From a virus: a stretch of DNA of 29,539 bases. Below are positions 9,503-16,493 of the stretch, piece after piece. The translations under genes and the position numbers were made by a program. The stretch lies in IMG/VR virus record IMGVR_UViG_3300035682_000136, positions 1-29,539 of that record. One strand, 5' to 3'. The notes below the pieces were generated by a model, which saw only the letters and a program-made list of their open reading frames with translations, was not told the origin of the DNA and ran no database searches. How positions within the stretch are numbered: the first letter of the stretch is position 1; each line of letters begins with the position of its first letter.

Positions 9503-9518
9503 TTTTTCCACTAATAAA
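9503..9518 (+). promoter_or_regulatory. Repeated leader element, copy 2 (TTTTTCCACTAATAAA)
   Basis: An exact copy of the element at 8878-8893, ending 9 bases before the ATG of the scaffold-like gene. The conservation of the whole word plus its similar distance to the start codon argues for a function in expression of the head genes, but the mechanism is not visible. Confidence 0.5.
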
Positions 9519-9527
9519 TATAACACG

Positions 9528-10106
9528 ATGAACATGATTCAAGACATTTTAAACAAGTTCGCTCCACAGCTTTCAAAGCATGGAGTAAAGCTATCTGTTG
9601 AAGAGACTACTGCACCTGAAACTACTAAGGTAGAGATGATGGCAGAAGGTGCTTTGATGGATGGTACTATGATCTATTCACCGGCTGCTGAAATAGCTGA
9701 GGGAGTAGAGATATTCGTAATGGATGCAGACGGCAACCCTACACCTCTTGCTGATGGTGAATACACTTTAGATAACGGTAAGAAAATCGTTGTGGCAAGT
9801 GGTTTAATCGCATCTATAGCTGATGCTGAGGAGCCATCTACAGAAGTAGAGGTAATAGTAGAGCAGGAAGTAGCTGAGACTTACAGCAAAGAGCAGGTAG
9901 AGGGATTGTTAAATAACATCATCTCTGAATTCGAAGCTAAGTTAAGCGCTGCTGAGAAGCAAATCACTGAGCTTAGTAAAGCACCGGCAGCAACTACTGT
10001 AAAGCAGTCGCGCCAAGCTGCACCGCAAGCACCTTTAAACATTACAGCGATGAGCAATATCGAAGATAGAACTCGTGCTATAGTAGCAAGATACAAAAAC
10101 AACTAA
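9528..10106 (+). CDS. Putative capsid scaffold protein
   Basis: 192 residues, acidic. It lies between the XkdF-like protease and the major capsid gene, the standard place for a scaffold. A small beta domain at about residues 40-95 (DGTMIYSPAAEIAEGVEIFV, then GEYTLDNGKKIVVASG) is typical of Bacteroidetes phage proteins at this spot. It is followed by a Glu/Val linker and a coiled-coil helix (residues 120-150, SKEQVEGLLNNIISEFEAKL) and a basic C-terminus ending ARYKNN. A scaffold with a helical core and a basic capsid-contacting tail fits. An alternative start is the ATG at 9534. Function is inferred from context and shape. Confidence 0.6.
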   Translation: MNMIQDILNKFAPQLSKHGVKLSVEETTAPETTKVEMMAEGALMDGTMIYSPAAEIAEGVEIFVMDADGNPTPLADGEYTLDNGKKIVVASGLIASIADAEEPSTEVEVIVEQEVAETYSKEQVEGLLNNIISEFEAKLSAAEKQITELSKAPAATTVKQSRQAAPQAPLNITAMSNIEDRTRAIVARYKNN

Positions 10107-10130
10107 AAACAAAAACAAAAAAACAAAAAC
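10107..10130 (+). promoter_or_regulatory. A-rich translation leader of the major capsid gene
   Basis: The 24 bases before the capsid ATG consist only of A and C, built from repeats of AAAAAC and AAACA. There is no Shine-Dalgarno. Unstructured A-rich leaders mark highly translated genes in Bacteroidetes, which fits a major virion protein. Confidence 0.6.
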
Positions 10131-11054
10131 ATGGCTGATAACTTGACCATCACCTCAACATACGCTGGCGAATTAGCGCTACCGTACATCGCAGCAGCTG
10201 TCCTTTCAGGGGATACTATTGCAAACAACTACATCACCGTAAAGGAGAATGTAAAATACAAAGCTGTACTTAAAGTATTAGCTTCTACAGGATTAGTTAA
10301 AGCTGCTACTTGCGACTTTGACAACTCTACATCTGCGCTTACTCTTGAGGAGAAAGTGTTGACTGTAACTGACCTTATGGTTAATATCCAATTGTGTAAG
10401 GCTGAATTTACAAAAGATTGGGAAGCGGCTCAAACAGGTCGTGGCTTTATCAACGATGTTGTACCTGCTAACTTCTCTGATTTCTTAATTTCTCACTTGG
10501 CTGCTAAGGTTGCTCAAGAGATTGAGTGCAATATTTGGAAAGGTAACTGGCCTGCTTCAGGATTCACAGGATTCAACGGTTTACAATACTTAATCGATGC
10601 CGGTAAAGGTGGTACACCTGATGTTGACTTTACAACTTCTTTGGATGCTAGTAACGTAATTGCTAAATTGCAGTTATGTACAGATGCATTGCCTGCTACA
10701 TTGGTAGGTTCACCTGATTTGAAGATCTACGTTAACCGTAAGACTGCACAGTTATATCGTCAAGCTTTGGCTACTGCAGGTTACTTGCAAACGTTCCAAG
10801 GTACTGCTCAATTCCCATTGACCTTCAACGGATACGATGTGTATGTTTGCCCAGGTATCTCTGACAGCGTAGTTATCTTAGCTACTCCTACTAACTTAGT
10901 GTTCGGTACAGATTTGAATTCCGATTTCAACGAGGTGAAAGTAGTAGACATGAGCTTTACTGACGCATCTGATAACGTGAGAATGGCTATGCGCTTCCGC
11001 GCTGGTGTTCAGTACGCTGTACTAGGTGATATCGTTATCGGATTTGATAACTAA
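10131..11054 (+). CDS. Major capsid protein (HK97-type, inferred)
   Basis: 307 residues. It follows protease and scaffold genes and has the composition of a capsid protein: few Lys clusters, many Ala/Thr/Val/Asn, and a C-terminal run VRMAMRFRAGVQYAVLGDIV like the P-domain end of HK97-type subunits. The helix with CKAEFTKDWEAAQTGRG (about residues 89-105) and SDFLISHLAAKVAQEIECNI resembles the long spine helix region of Bacteroidetes phage capsids. Codon choice shifts toward TTC, AAC, GTT and GGT compared with neighbours, as expected for a highly expressed gene. Its A-rich leader and the hairpin after its stop mark it as a separately tuned gene. Confidence 0.8.
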   Translation: MADNLTITSTYAGELALPYIAAAVLSGDTIANNYITVKENVKYKAVLKVLASTGLVKAATCDFDNSTSALTLEEKVLTVTDLMVNIQLCKAEFTKDWEAAQTGRGFINDVVPANFSDFLISHLAAKVAQEIECNIWKGNWPASGFTGFNGLQYLIDAGKGGTPDVDFTTSLDASNVIAKLQLCTDALPATLVGSPDLKIYVNRKTAQLYRQALATAGYLQTFQGTAQFPLTFNGYDVYVCPGISDSVVILATPTNLVFGTDLNSDFNEVKVVDMSFTDASDNVRMAMRFRAGVQYAVLGDIVIGFDN

Positions 11055-11071
11055 ATAATACTCCTTTGTTA

Positions 11072-11114
11072 AAAGAGTGGGTTAGCTAATAGCTGCCCAT
11101 TCTTTGCAAAGAAT
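11072..11114 (+). terminator. Strong hairpin with overlapping palindrome after capsid gene
   Basis: AAAGAGTGGG at 11072-11081 pairs with CCCATTCTTT at 11096-11105 (10 pairs, one G-U), with further AGCT/AGCT pairing inside. The 3' arm also belongs to a perfect 16-base palindrome, ATTCTTTGCAAAGAAT (11099-11114), so two folds compete. There is no U-tract, so this is either a weak or partial terminator, an RNA-stability element protecting the capsid message, or a switch. Confidence 0.55.
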
Positions 11115-11140
11115 ATTTAACTAATAAATAAAAAATAACT

Positions 11141-11689
11141 ATGAGCTGTCTAACTACCGCTGGCATATTGATTGCATGTAAAGAAGCAATCGGAGGTATT
11201 AAAGCCTTATACTTAGGGAATTACGCTACATTTGCAAACACTGCTACCATTAACGGCACAACTAATTTAGTTACTGCTCTTGCTACAGGAAGCGTTTACG
11301 AATTTGAATTACCTAAGCACACAGGATCATTTACAGAAGAGGCTGCTATCAGCATCGAGAATGGCACTGTTTACTATACTCAAACTGTTGTGGCTATGTT
11401 TCATGGCATGACTGCTGCACGTTCACTTGAGCTTCAAAACATTTCTAAAGGTCGTAACGTATTATTCGTACAGGATAATAATGATAACATTTGGATGTGT
11501 GGTTACAAAGATGGCGTAGAGGTTACTGCCTTTACTACAGCTTCAGGAACAGCTAAGGGAGATATGAGTGGCTATACTATTACCTTCACAGGCGAAGAGA
11601 AAGATAAAGCATACTTGTTAGATCAGGATGCAGGAGATACTCCATTCCAAGACTTTGCTACAGTTACTGTAGTTCAAGCTACATTGTAA
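11141..11689 (+). CDS. Putative major tail tube protein
   Basis: 182 residues, beta-rich, with an N-terminus (CLTTAGILIACKEAIGGIKA) and a C-terminal pattern (IWMCGYKDGVEVTAFTTASG, then DMSGYTITFTGEEKDKAYLL) that I associate with a tail-tube-like structural protein of Bacteroidetes phages. It directly follows the capsid gene, has its own AT-rich leader (AACTAATAAATAAAAAATA) and no Shine-Dalgarno, consistent with an abundant virion protein. A head decoration protein is the main alternative. No sheath gene is near, in keeping with a flexible tail. Confidence 0.5.
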   Translation: MSCLTTAGILIACKEAIGGIKALYLGNYATFANTATINGTTNLVTALATGSVYEFELPKHTGSFTEEAAISIENGTVYYTQTVVAMFHGMTAARSLELQNISKGRNVLFVQDNNDNIWMCGYKDGVEVTAFTTASGTAKGDMSGYTITFTGEEKDKAYLLDQDAGDTPFQDFATVTVVQATL

Positions 11690-11713
11690 GTAAAATTGTG
11701 CTATATTTAAAGC

Positions 11714-12124
11714 ATGATTTACTTACTTAAAAATACAGCAGCACAGCTCCTCTACCTTAGTCTTAAGGAAGGGGAGCTTTTGCTTGCTAATACCTATACG
11801 CATTACTTGTTAGAACTAACTAACGAGCAGACACTTGAGAAGCTTTACGCTATCCCAACACAGATAGCTCAGAATGATAGGTATACTACCATTCAGATTG
11901 GCACCAATGCCAACACACCAACAGCTGCGAGCCTACTAATTAACTACCCAGCACGATTCAGCTACGTAGTTTATGGGCAGAATAGCAGCACTAACTTAGA
12001 TCCTACAGATGCTGTTGTGGAAGGGGTAATCCAAATGGGTTATTTAATAGTAGAAGATTTAACTACTCCCCGATTCACTGAGCCGAACTTAACAATAGAT
12101 TCAGATATAGCCTACAATGGATAA
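11714..12124 (+). CDS. Conserved phage structural-region protein, unknown function
   Basis: 136 residues. The arrangement YLLKNTAAQLLYLSLKEGEL at the start and VVYGQNSSTNLDPTDAVVEG near residue 90 is familiar from Bacteroidetes phages, where the gene lies among head/tail genes. It looks like a small beta-sandwich protein. It overlaps the portal gene by 8 bases (12117-12124), so it is translationally coupled to the portal. I do not know its role in the virion. Confidence 0.6.
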   Translation: MIYLLKNTAAQLLYLSLKEGELLLANTYTHYLLELTNEQTLEKLYAIPTQIAQNDRYTTIQIGTNANTPTAASLLINYPARFSYVVYGQNSSTNLDPTDAVVEGVIQMGYLIVEDLTTPRFTEPNLTIDSDIAYNG

Positions 12125-14126
12125 AATAAAACACGCGGCACCTATGTTAGTTAATCTTGGCGCAGCAATGCCACAAGAGGCTAACGAGAAAGAGACTCCT
12201 AAAGGATGGGTAACATTAGGCGAGGCTAACTCATTTAGTAATTACTTAATAGATTTATACTACAGCTCACCGGTGCATTCAGCTTTGACTATGTCAATAG
12301 CTTTCATGATTGCAGGCAAAGAGATTAAGAGTAATAATCCTGCAGCACAAAGAGAGATAGATAGACTTAAACTAAATAGCATTAGACGGCCTGTAGCATT
12401 AGATGCTAAGATGCAGGGTGGCTACTACTTAGAAATTATTTGGAGCGTAGATAGAAATAGCATAGCTAAAATTAACGAGCTGCCCTATGAGAATTGCCGT
12501 CTTGCTGTTGCTAATGATGAAGATGTTATACCTGGCATTTATTATTCTAAAGATTGGAATGATATGCGCAAGAAGAAGAACATCCCTGTATTTATCCCGA
12601 TGTACAACCCAACTTCGAAAGCAGATGAGCCTTCTCAAGTGCTATTTATTGGAGTGATGACACCAGGTAGCGCATACTATCCTAAGCCTGATTACTATAG
12701 TGCCATCAATTACATAGAAATTACAAGAGAGATAAGCGAATTTTATAGAGCTTTCTTAAGTAATGGTATGGCACCTTCTTACATGCTGCATTTTAATAAC
12801 GGCATCCCTGATCCTGAGGAGCAGTTAGCTATCCGCAGAAATTGGGAAACTATGGTAGGCGCAAGAAAAGCAGGTAAGGTAGTATTTACTTTTAATGAAT
12901 CATCAGATAGAGCACCTCGTTTAGACTTAGTGCCTATGACTGATGCGGATAAACAGTGGCAAGAGCTAAGCACTCAGTCAAGAGAGAATATCTTAGCAGC
13001 TCACCGCGTTACATCTCCTCTACTTTTCGGTATTCGTGATGCAGGAGGATTAGGTAGCAATGCTGATGAGATGAAGAACGCTTACCGCATCTTTAACAAG
13101 AACATTATTGAGCCTTATCAAAAAATTATAACTGATAGCTTTGAAGAGATTTTTAAAGGTATGGGCATTGTGGCTGATATTTATATCGAGTCTAATGATA
13201 TATTCTCTGATGAGATGGATGCGGCAATAGCAGCAACTACACCAACAACTGTTGCAGATAATGCAACAACTGACACTAATACAGCTGCACCGGTAGCACC
13301 AGCAGGAGCATCAGTAAGTGATGTAACTTATAACGGTGCTCAGATAGCAAGTGCACTTGAGATTGTAGCAGCTGTAGGCACAGGAGCACTAACTGTAGAG
13401 CAGGCAATAGTATTCTTAGTACAGTTCTTACAGCTTCCTATTGACGTAGCGACTGCAATGTTTGAGCCTACGGGAGGGAGCGCTGTAGCTAAACTATCTG
13501 CTCAAAAAAAAAAGATTAATTTAGAGCCACAAGAGAAGCCGCCAATTTTCACAGATGAAGATGAGACGTGGTGGTGTGAATTCTTAGAAGATAAGGGAGA
13601 GATAGTAGATGAGGATGAGTGGGAATTAATCGAAGCTGAGCCTGTTAATCTTGCATCAGTTAGAAGCTACTCTGATCCTGATAAGCCTTCTGAAATGGAT
13701 AGCGGATTGTATAAGATACGCTACGCATACTCTAAGAATCTAAGTAAAGATAGTAGAAGATTTTGCAGACAAATGGTAAGCGCTTCACGTGCTAACTTTG
13801 TTTACCGTTATGAAGATTTAACTGCTATGAGTGCAGATAGTAACGACCTTAACCCTAAGATGGGCCACAATGGCTCTACCTATAGCGTGTGGTTGTACAA
13901 AGGATCAGTCAACTGTAAACATTTTTGGGAAAGAAGAGTGTATTTTAGAAAGAGAGATAAGGGAAGATTCATTGCAGATAATGGTTTAGAATCATCTGAT
14001 GAGATTTCTGTATCTAAAGCAATCAGAGCAGGCATGCCTTTAAGAGATATAGCTAAAGGATTTGCTACAGCTAATACTCGCACTTTTGACTTGCCAAATA
14101 ATGGCAGATACCCAGGAACAAATTAA
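12117..14126 (+). CDS. Portal protein with long C-terminal extension
   Basis: 669 residues. Residues 1-390 have the features of Bacteroidetes phage portals: wing/clip-like alternation, ALTMSIAFMIAGKEI, a MQGGYYLEIIW segment, VLFIGVMTPGSAYYPKPDYY, and a stem region with RENILAAHRVTSPLLFGIRD. The portal forms the ring for DNA entry and exit and docks the terminase. After a Thr/Ala/Pro linker comes a helical module (AQIASALEIVAAVGTGALTV, about 407-426) and then, beyond an A10 tract at codons 463-466, an acidic stretch and a Cys/Trp-containing domain (RRFCRQMVSASRANFVYRYE, CKHFWERRVYFRKR). That last part could be a fused MuF-like head-morphogenesis domain; this is inference. The start overlaps the previous gene by 8 bases. 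Confidence 0.8.
   Translation: MDKIKHAAPMLVNLGAAMPQEANEKETPKGWVTLGEANSFSNYLIDLYYSSPVHSALTMSIAFMIAGKEIKSNNPAAQREIDRLKLNSIRRPVALDAKMQGGYYLEIIWSVDRNSIAKINELPYENCRLAVANDEDVIPGIYYSKDWNDMRKKKNIPVFIPMYNPTSKADEPSQVLFIGVMTPGSAYYPKPDYYSAINYIEITREISEFYRAFLSNGMAPSYMLHFNNGIPDPEEQLAIRRNWETMVGARKAGKVVFTFNESSDRAPRLDLVPMTDADKQWQELSTQSRENILAAHRVTSPLLFGIRDAGGLGSNADEMKNAYRIFNKNIIEPYQKIITDSFEEIFKGMGIVADIYIESNDIFSDEMDAAIAATTPTTVADNATTDTNTAAPVAPAGASVSDVTYNGAQIASALEIVAAVGTGALTVEQAIVFLVQFLQLPIDVATAMFEPTGGSAVAKLSAQKKKINLEPQEKPPIFTDEDETWWCEFLEDKGEIVDEDEWELIEAEPVNLASVRSYSDPDKPSEMDSGLYKIRYAYSKNLSKDSRRFCRQMVSASRANFVYRYEDLTAMSADSNDLNPKMGHNGSTYSVWLYKGSVNCKHFWERRVYFRKRDKGRFIADNGLESSDEISVSKAIRAGMPLRDIAKGFATANTRTFDLPNNGRYPGTN
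13504..13513 (+). other. A10 tract with in-frame A_AAA_AAG slippery sequence in portal gene
   Basis: Codons read CAA AAA AAA AAG ATT. A -1 shift gives GAT TAA and a +1 shift gives TTA ATT TAG, so either shift ends the protein at once, just before the C-terminal domain. Ribosomal or transcriptional slippage here would make a portal of about 467 residues without the extension. Confidence 0.4.
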
Positions 14127-14138
14127 TACTATAAAACC

Positions 14139-14714
14139 ATGGCAATAGCACCCGAAATATTATTCATTAACGAAGAGTTTTTAAAGAAATACACTCAGCT
14201 AAATGAGGCTGTAGATACTAACCTTATTCGCCCTGCAATTTACTTAGCGCAGGATAAGTATATTACTCTTTGGCTTGGCACTAACTTAACTAACAAGATT
14301 AAGAATGAGATAAGCGCAGGCACTTTAGCTGGCGTTTATGAGACTTTGCTAAATGAGTATATCGTAAAGCCTACTGCATGGTGGACTATGGTAGAGCTTT
14401 ACCCAATGCTGATGTATAAGCATGATAACGGTAACTTAGTTACTCGCCAATCTGAGAACACTACAGCCATTACTCAAGGTGAGCTATCAGCTCTAAGAGA
14501 TATGGCACGTGAGAACGCTAACTACTACACTCAACGCTTAGTAGATTACCTTTGTGCAAATAACTCAGACTATCCTGAATACAGCAATAACACAAGCCCT
14601 AATATTACACCCATTCGTGTAGTTAACAGGCAGAGTCAAATATCTTTTAGCAGAAGTATGAATAATATGGAGAGTCCATGGAGCAGATTTAACGTGCGAG
14701 ACTTTACTAACTAA
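14139..14714 (+). CDS. Head-tail connector protein (DUF6712-like)
   Basis: 191 residues. The segments RPAIYLAQDKYITLWLGTNL near residue 31 and a run of helices with AWWTMVELYPMLMYKH fit the gp6-like head-tail adaptor family seen in Bacteroidetes phages (DUF6712 type). It sits 12 bases after the portal gene, where the adaptor ring binds the portal. The C-terminus is Asn/Ser/Arg-rich. The family call is from recall of pattern and position. Confidence 0.65.
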   Translation: MAIAPEILFINEEFLKKYTQLNEAVDTNLIRPAIYLAQDKYITLWLGTNLTNKIKNEISAGTLAGVYETLLNEYIVKPTAWWTMVELYPMLMYKHDNGNLVTRQSENTTAITQGELSALRDMARENANYYTQRLVDYLCANNSDYPEYSNNTSPNITPIRVVNRQSQISFSRSMNNMESPWSRFNVRDFTN

Positions 14715-14716
14715 GA

Positions 14717-14836
14717 ATGAAATTAACAAAGGAGCAGCAAACACGTAAAGACTATGAGCGTAAGCTGAAGGTCTACCTAACTAAACGAGATAAAGAATTA
14801 AGAAAGAATGAAAGCACCAACAATAGAAGAGCTTAA
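14717..14836 (+). CDS. Very basic 39-residue protein, unknown
   Basis: ATG at 14717, 2 bases after the connector gene, opens 39 codons of strongly charged sequence (KLTKEQQTRKDYERKLKVYL then TKRDKELRKNES). It overlaps the next gene by 29 bases. The composition suggests a short coiled helix; no family recognised. It may be real because it fills the gap exactly, but overlap and length leave doubt. Confidence 0.35.
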   Translation: MKLTKEQQTRKDYERKLKVYLTKRDKELRKNESTNNRRA

Positions 14837-15353
14837 AGCTCAATTCACAGAGCTTGGCTATAAGTGGCCTACTATTCACGTGGTAGGTATCAGGTCTAAA
14901 GCTAATGAGCCTAACAAGTTTGATGATCTAATAGGTTTAGTAAATGGCAGCGAGCTTAAATGGTACACCGGTACGACTAACCCAGGTACTTTTTGGCTTA
15001 ACTCACCTATGAATAGCTTAGGCACAGCAGTGTTAAAGGCAGGGCAATATGTAGATACTTATACAATAGGCTTGCATCAGGGCAAATACACAGCATTAAA
15101 GCAAGCAAAGAAAGTTACAGTGTATAGAGATGCCGATAAAGATAACGTAGCTGAGGAGCAAGGTAAAGAAGATACAGGATTGTTTGGCATTAACATTCAT
15201 AGAGCTAATGAATCTACTGAATCTAAGAATATAGATAAGTGGAGTGCGGGCTGTCAAGTAATGAATAACCCTATTCAATTCAAAGAGCTCATCCAAGCCT
15301 GCATTAAATCAGGTAAGAAGTCATTCACCTATACACTACTTCACGAATTATGA
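14808..15353 (+). CDS. L,D-transpeptidase-like lysis enzyme
   Basis: 181 residues. The C-terminal half contains GLFGINIHRAN (H131) and DKWSAGCQV (C149), the His...(S/T)-x-G-C pattern of the L,D-transpeptidase (YkuD-like) catalytic fold. In Bacteroidetes phages this type stands where the endolysin would be, and it is followed here by holin-like and spanin-like genes. It probably acts on peptidoglycan cross-links, with C149 as nucleophile. No signal peptide is seen, so release would depend on the holin. Whether it hydrolyses or exchanges peptide bonds is not decided by sequence. It overlaps the next gene by 4 bases. Confidence 0.6.
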   Translation: MKAPTIEELKAQFTELGYKWPTIHVVGIRSKANEPNKFDDLIGLVNGSELKWYTGTTNPGTFWLNSPMNSLGTAVLKAGQYVDTYTIGLHQGKYTALKQAKKVTVYRDADKDNVAEEQGKEDTGLFGINIHRANESTESKNIDKWSAGCQVMNNPIQFKELIQACIKSGKKSFTYTLLHEL

Positions 15354-15526
15354 GCAATCATCAGCAGCAAGTAGCAGAGGGAGTAACCGGTACAGTTAGC
15401 AGTATTTTATTGAGCGTGCCTGCATGGATGTTAGACGTTGAATTTGCACTAAAGATATTCTGCCTATTGCTATCAGCAGCTGCATCTATCTTTACTATTT
15501 ATAAGATGCGTAAGAGCAAGAGATGA
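15350..15526 (+). CDS. Small holin-like membrane protein
   Basis: 58 residues. The start ATG overlaps the TGA of the lysis enzyme. A hydrophobic segment covers about residues 32-51 (FALKIFCLLLSAAASIFTIY) and is followed by a basic tail KMRKSKR, so one membrane helix with positive C-terminus inside. An additional weakly hydrophobic stretch (SSILLSVPAWML) precedes it. Position and shape fit a holin or holin partner. The ATGA overlap at 15523 couples it to the next membrane protein. Confidence 0.55.
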   Translation: MSNHQQQVAEGVTGTVSSILLSVPAWMLDVEFALKIFCLLLSAAASIFTIYKMRKSKR

Positions 15527-15768
15527 AATGGCTTAAGAGCATATTCAGTAATGAAGGTGATGCGAGCTCTAAACGAGTAGCATCTATACTAGCTTTACTT
15601 GTATGCATTAACTTATCTTACATTGGCACGTTCACTGAATACAAAACTCCTGAATACATGTATGACGGCTTGTTAATTTTAGCAGGAGGAGGATTAGGAT
15701 TAACTGTAATTGAGTCTATCTTTGAAAAAAAGAAATCAAATGACACATCAAACCAAGACACAAATTAA
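15523..15768 (+). CDS. Holin-like protein with two membrane segments
   Basis: 81 residues with two hydrophobic segments, about 19-36 (VASILALLVCINLSYIGT) and 48-67 (DGLLILAGGGLGLTVIESIF), then a charged EKKKSND tail. This is the usual small holin layout of Bacteroidetes phages, with both termini likely in the cytoplasm. It lies between the lysis enzyme and the spanin-like genes, and its 3' end overlaps the next gene by 29 bases. Holin function is inferred from topology and context. Confidence 0.6.
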   Translation: MKWLKSIFSNEGDASSKRVASILALLVCINLSYIGTFTEYKTPEYMYDGLLILAGGGLGLTVIESIFEKKKSNDTSNQDTN

Positions 15769-16096
15769 GTTAGCTGTAGTATTCGGGATAACAGTATTTA
15801 TCTGCATACTTATGCAGCTCATGTACATTAGAATTAAAGATAGCGAGAAGGCTATACAAGGCTACGAGAGAAGAGCTGATAGAGCTACGCATGTTATTGA
15901 TAGCTTAGAAGCTACTAATGTGCAGCGTATGCAAGAGATTGCAGAACTGAATATGCAGATTGAACATAATACTAAAAGATATGAAGCTAACATCAGTGCT
16001 ATTGATTCTCTTGATAGGAACGGCCTGCGCAGAGCCATGCACAACCTACTCACAAGCCTTGCCGGTGAGAGATACCCTGGTGAGTCTAACGACTAG
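15740..16096 (+). CDS. Rz-like inner-membrane spanin candidate
   Basis: 118 residues from the ATG at 15740; an in-frame upstream extension to 15710 is possible but lies inside the holin gene. One N-terminal membrane segment (residues about 8-27, LAVVFGITVFICILMQLMYI) is followed by a long charged coiled-coil-like region (KDSEKAIQGYERRADRATHV, then IAELNMQIEHNTKRYEANIS). This is the topology of i-spanins (Rz type), which with an outer-membrane lipoprotein fuse the two membranes at lysis. The next gene, starting inside this one in another frame, supplies a candidate lipoprotein partner. Confidence 0.55.
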   Translation: MTHQTKTQIKLAVVFGITVFICILMQLMYIRIKDSEKAIQGYERRADRATHVIDSLEATNVQRMQEIAELNMQIEHNTKRYEANISAIDSLDRNGLRRAMHNLLTSLAGERYPGESND

Positions 16097-16379
16097 CGAA
16101 GTAAGAAGCTTACTTAAGCTAAAGGCAGAGCGCGATTATTTAAAGATTCAGTTTGCTACACTATCTAAATCGGATAGCATTTCAGCTATAGTTATTAAGG
16201 ATCAGCAGAAGTCTATAGACGCATGGGCGCTCACCAACGAAAAGACATCACAGCATTTAGTTAAATCACAGCAAGAGCTGTATAAAGAAGCTGCACGTAA
16301 AGAATCTTGGCGCAGTGCAGCGCTAATAGGTATACCTATCTCATTTGTGGGGGGTATTATCTTCAATCTACTTTTCTAA
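15981..16379 (+). CDS. Lipoprotein spanin candidate with C-terminal membrane segment
   Basis: 132 residues from the ATG at 15981, chosen over an upstream TTG at 15960 because it gives a short clean signal peptide: MKLTSVLLILLIGTAC, with C16 as the likely lipidated residue (lipobox G-T-A-C, weaker than L-A-G-C). A helical, Lys/Gln/Ser-rich middle follows (about 40-105). The protein ends with a second hydrophobic segment (AALIGIPISFVGGIIFNLLF). Lipobox plus C-terminal transmembrane helix is the layout of unimolecular spanins such as phage T1 gp11. The first 116 bases lie inside the Rz-like gene in another frame, like Rz/Rz1. It could be a u-spanin, or an o-spanin partner of the upstream protein. 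Confidence 0.5.
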   Translation: MKLTSVLLILLIGTACAEPCTTYSQALPVRDTLVSLTTSEVRSLLKLKAERDYLKIQFATLSKSDSISAIVIKDQQKSIDAWALTNEKTSQHLVKSQQELYKEAARKESWRSAALIGIPISFVGGIIFNLLF

Positions 16380-16405
16380 ACTAACAAATCTTTGTTAATA
16401 ACTTT

Positions 16406-16429
16406 GCTAATATTAGTAAGGTTTTTTTT
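16406..16429 (+). terminator. Weak possible terminator after lysis cassette
   Basis: The palindrome CTAATATTAG is followed by AAGG and a run of eight T residues (16422-16429). The stem is short and AT-only, so termination would be weak. The T run also overlaps the -33 box of the promoter that follows, so the element may not be a terminator at all. Confidence 0.25.
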
Positions 16430-16457
16430 GCATATCTAAAATATTGTAGTACATTTG
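16427..16457 (+). promoter_or_regulatory. Bacteroidetes-type promoter of the early/middle operon
   Basis: TTTG at 16427-16430, 19 bases, then TACATTTG at 16450-16457. This matches the Bacteroidetes primary sigma consensus TTTG-N19-TAnnTTTG. Transcription would start near 16462, giving an A-rich leader of about 30 bases before the ATG at 16494. It stands exactly at the border between lysis genes and the block of small unknown/replication genes. Confidence 0.75.
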
Positions 16458-16493
16458 TCAAACAATAATCAATAACAATAAAAAACAAACCAA

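Noticed and set aside
15725-15735. A_AAA_AAG slippery heptamer at the end of the holin-like gene
   Set aside because: A -1 shift does not lead into the Rz-like frame (that would need +1), and the Rz-like gene has its own ATG at 15740.
16399-16406. Second -7 box TAACTTTG before the early operon
   Set aside because: No TTTG lies about 19 bases upstream; the promoter at 16427-16457 is complete and closer to the gene.
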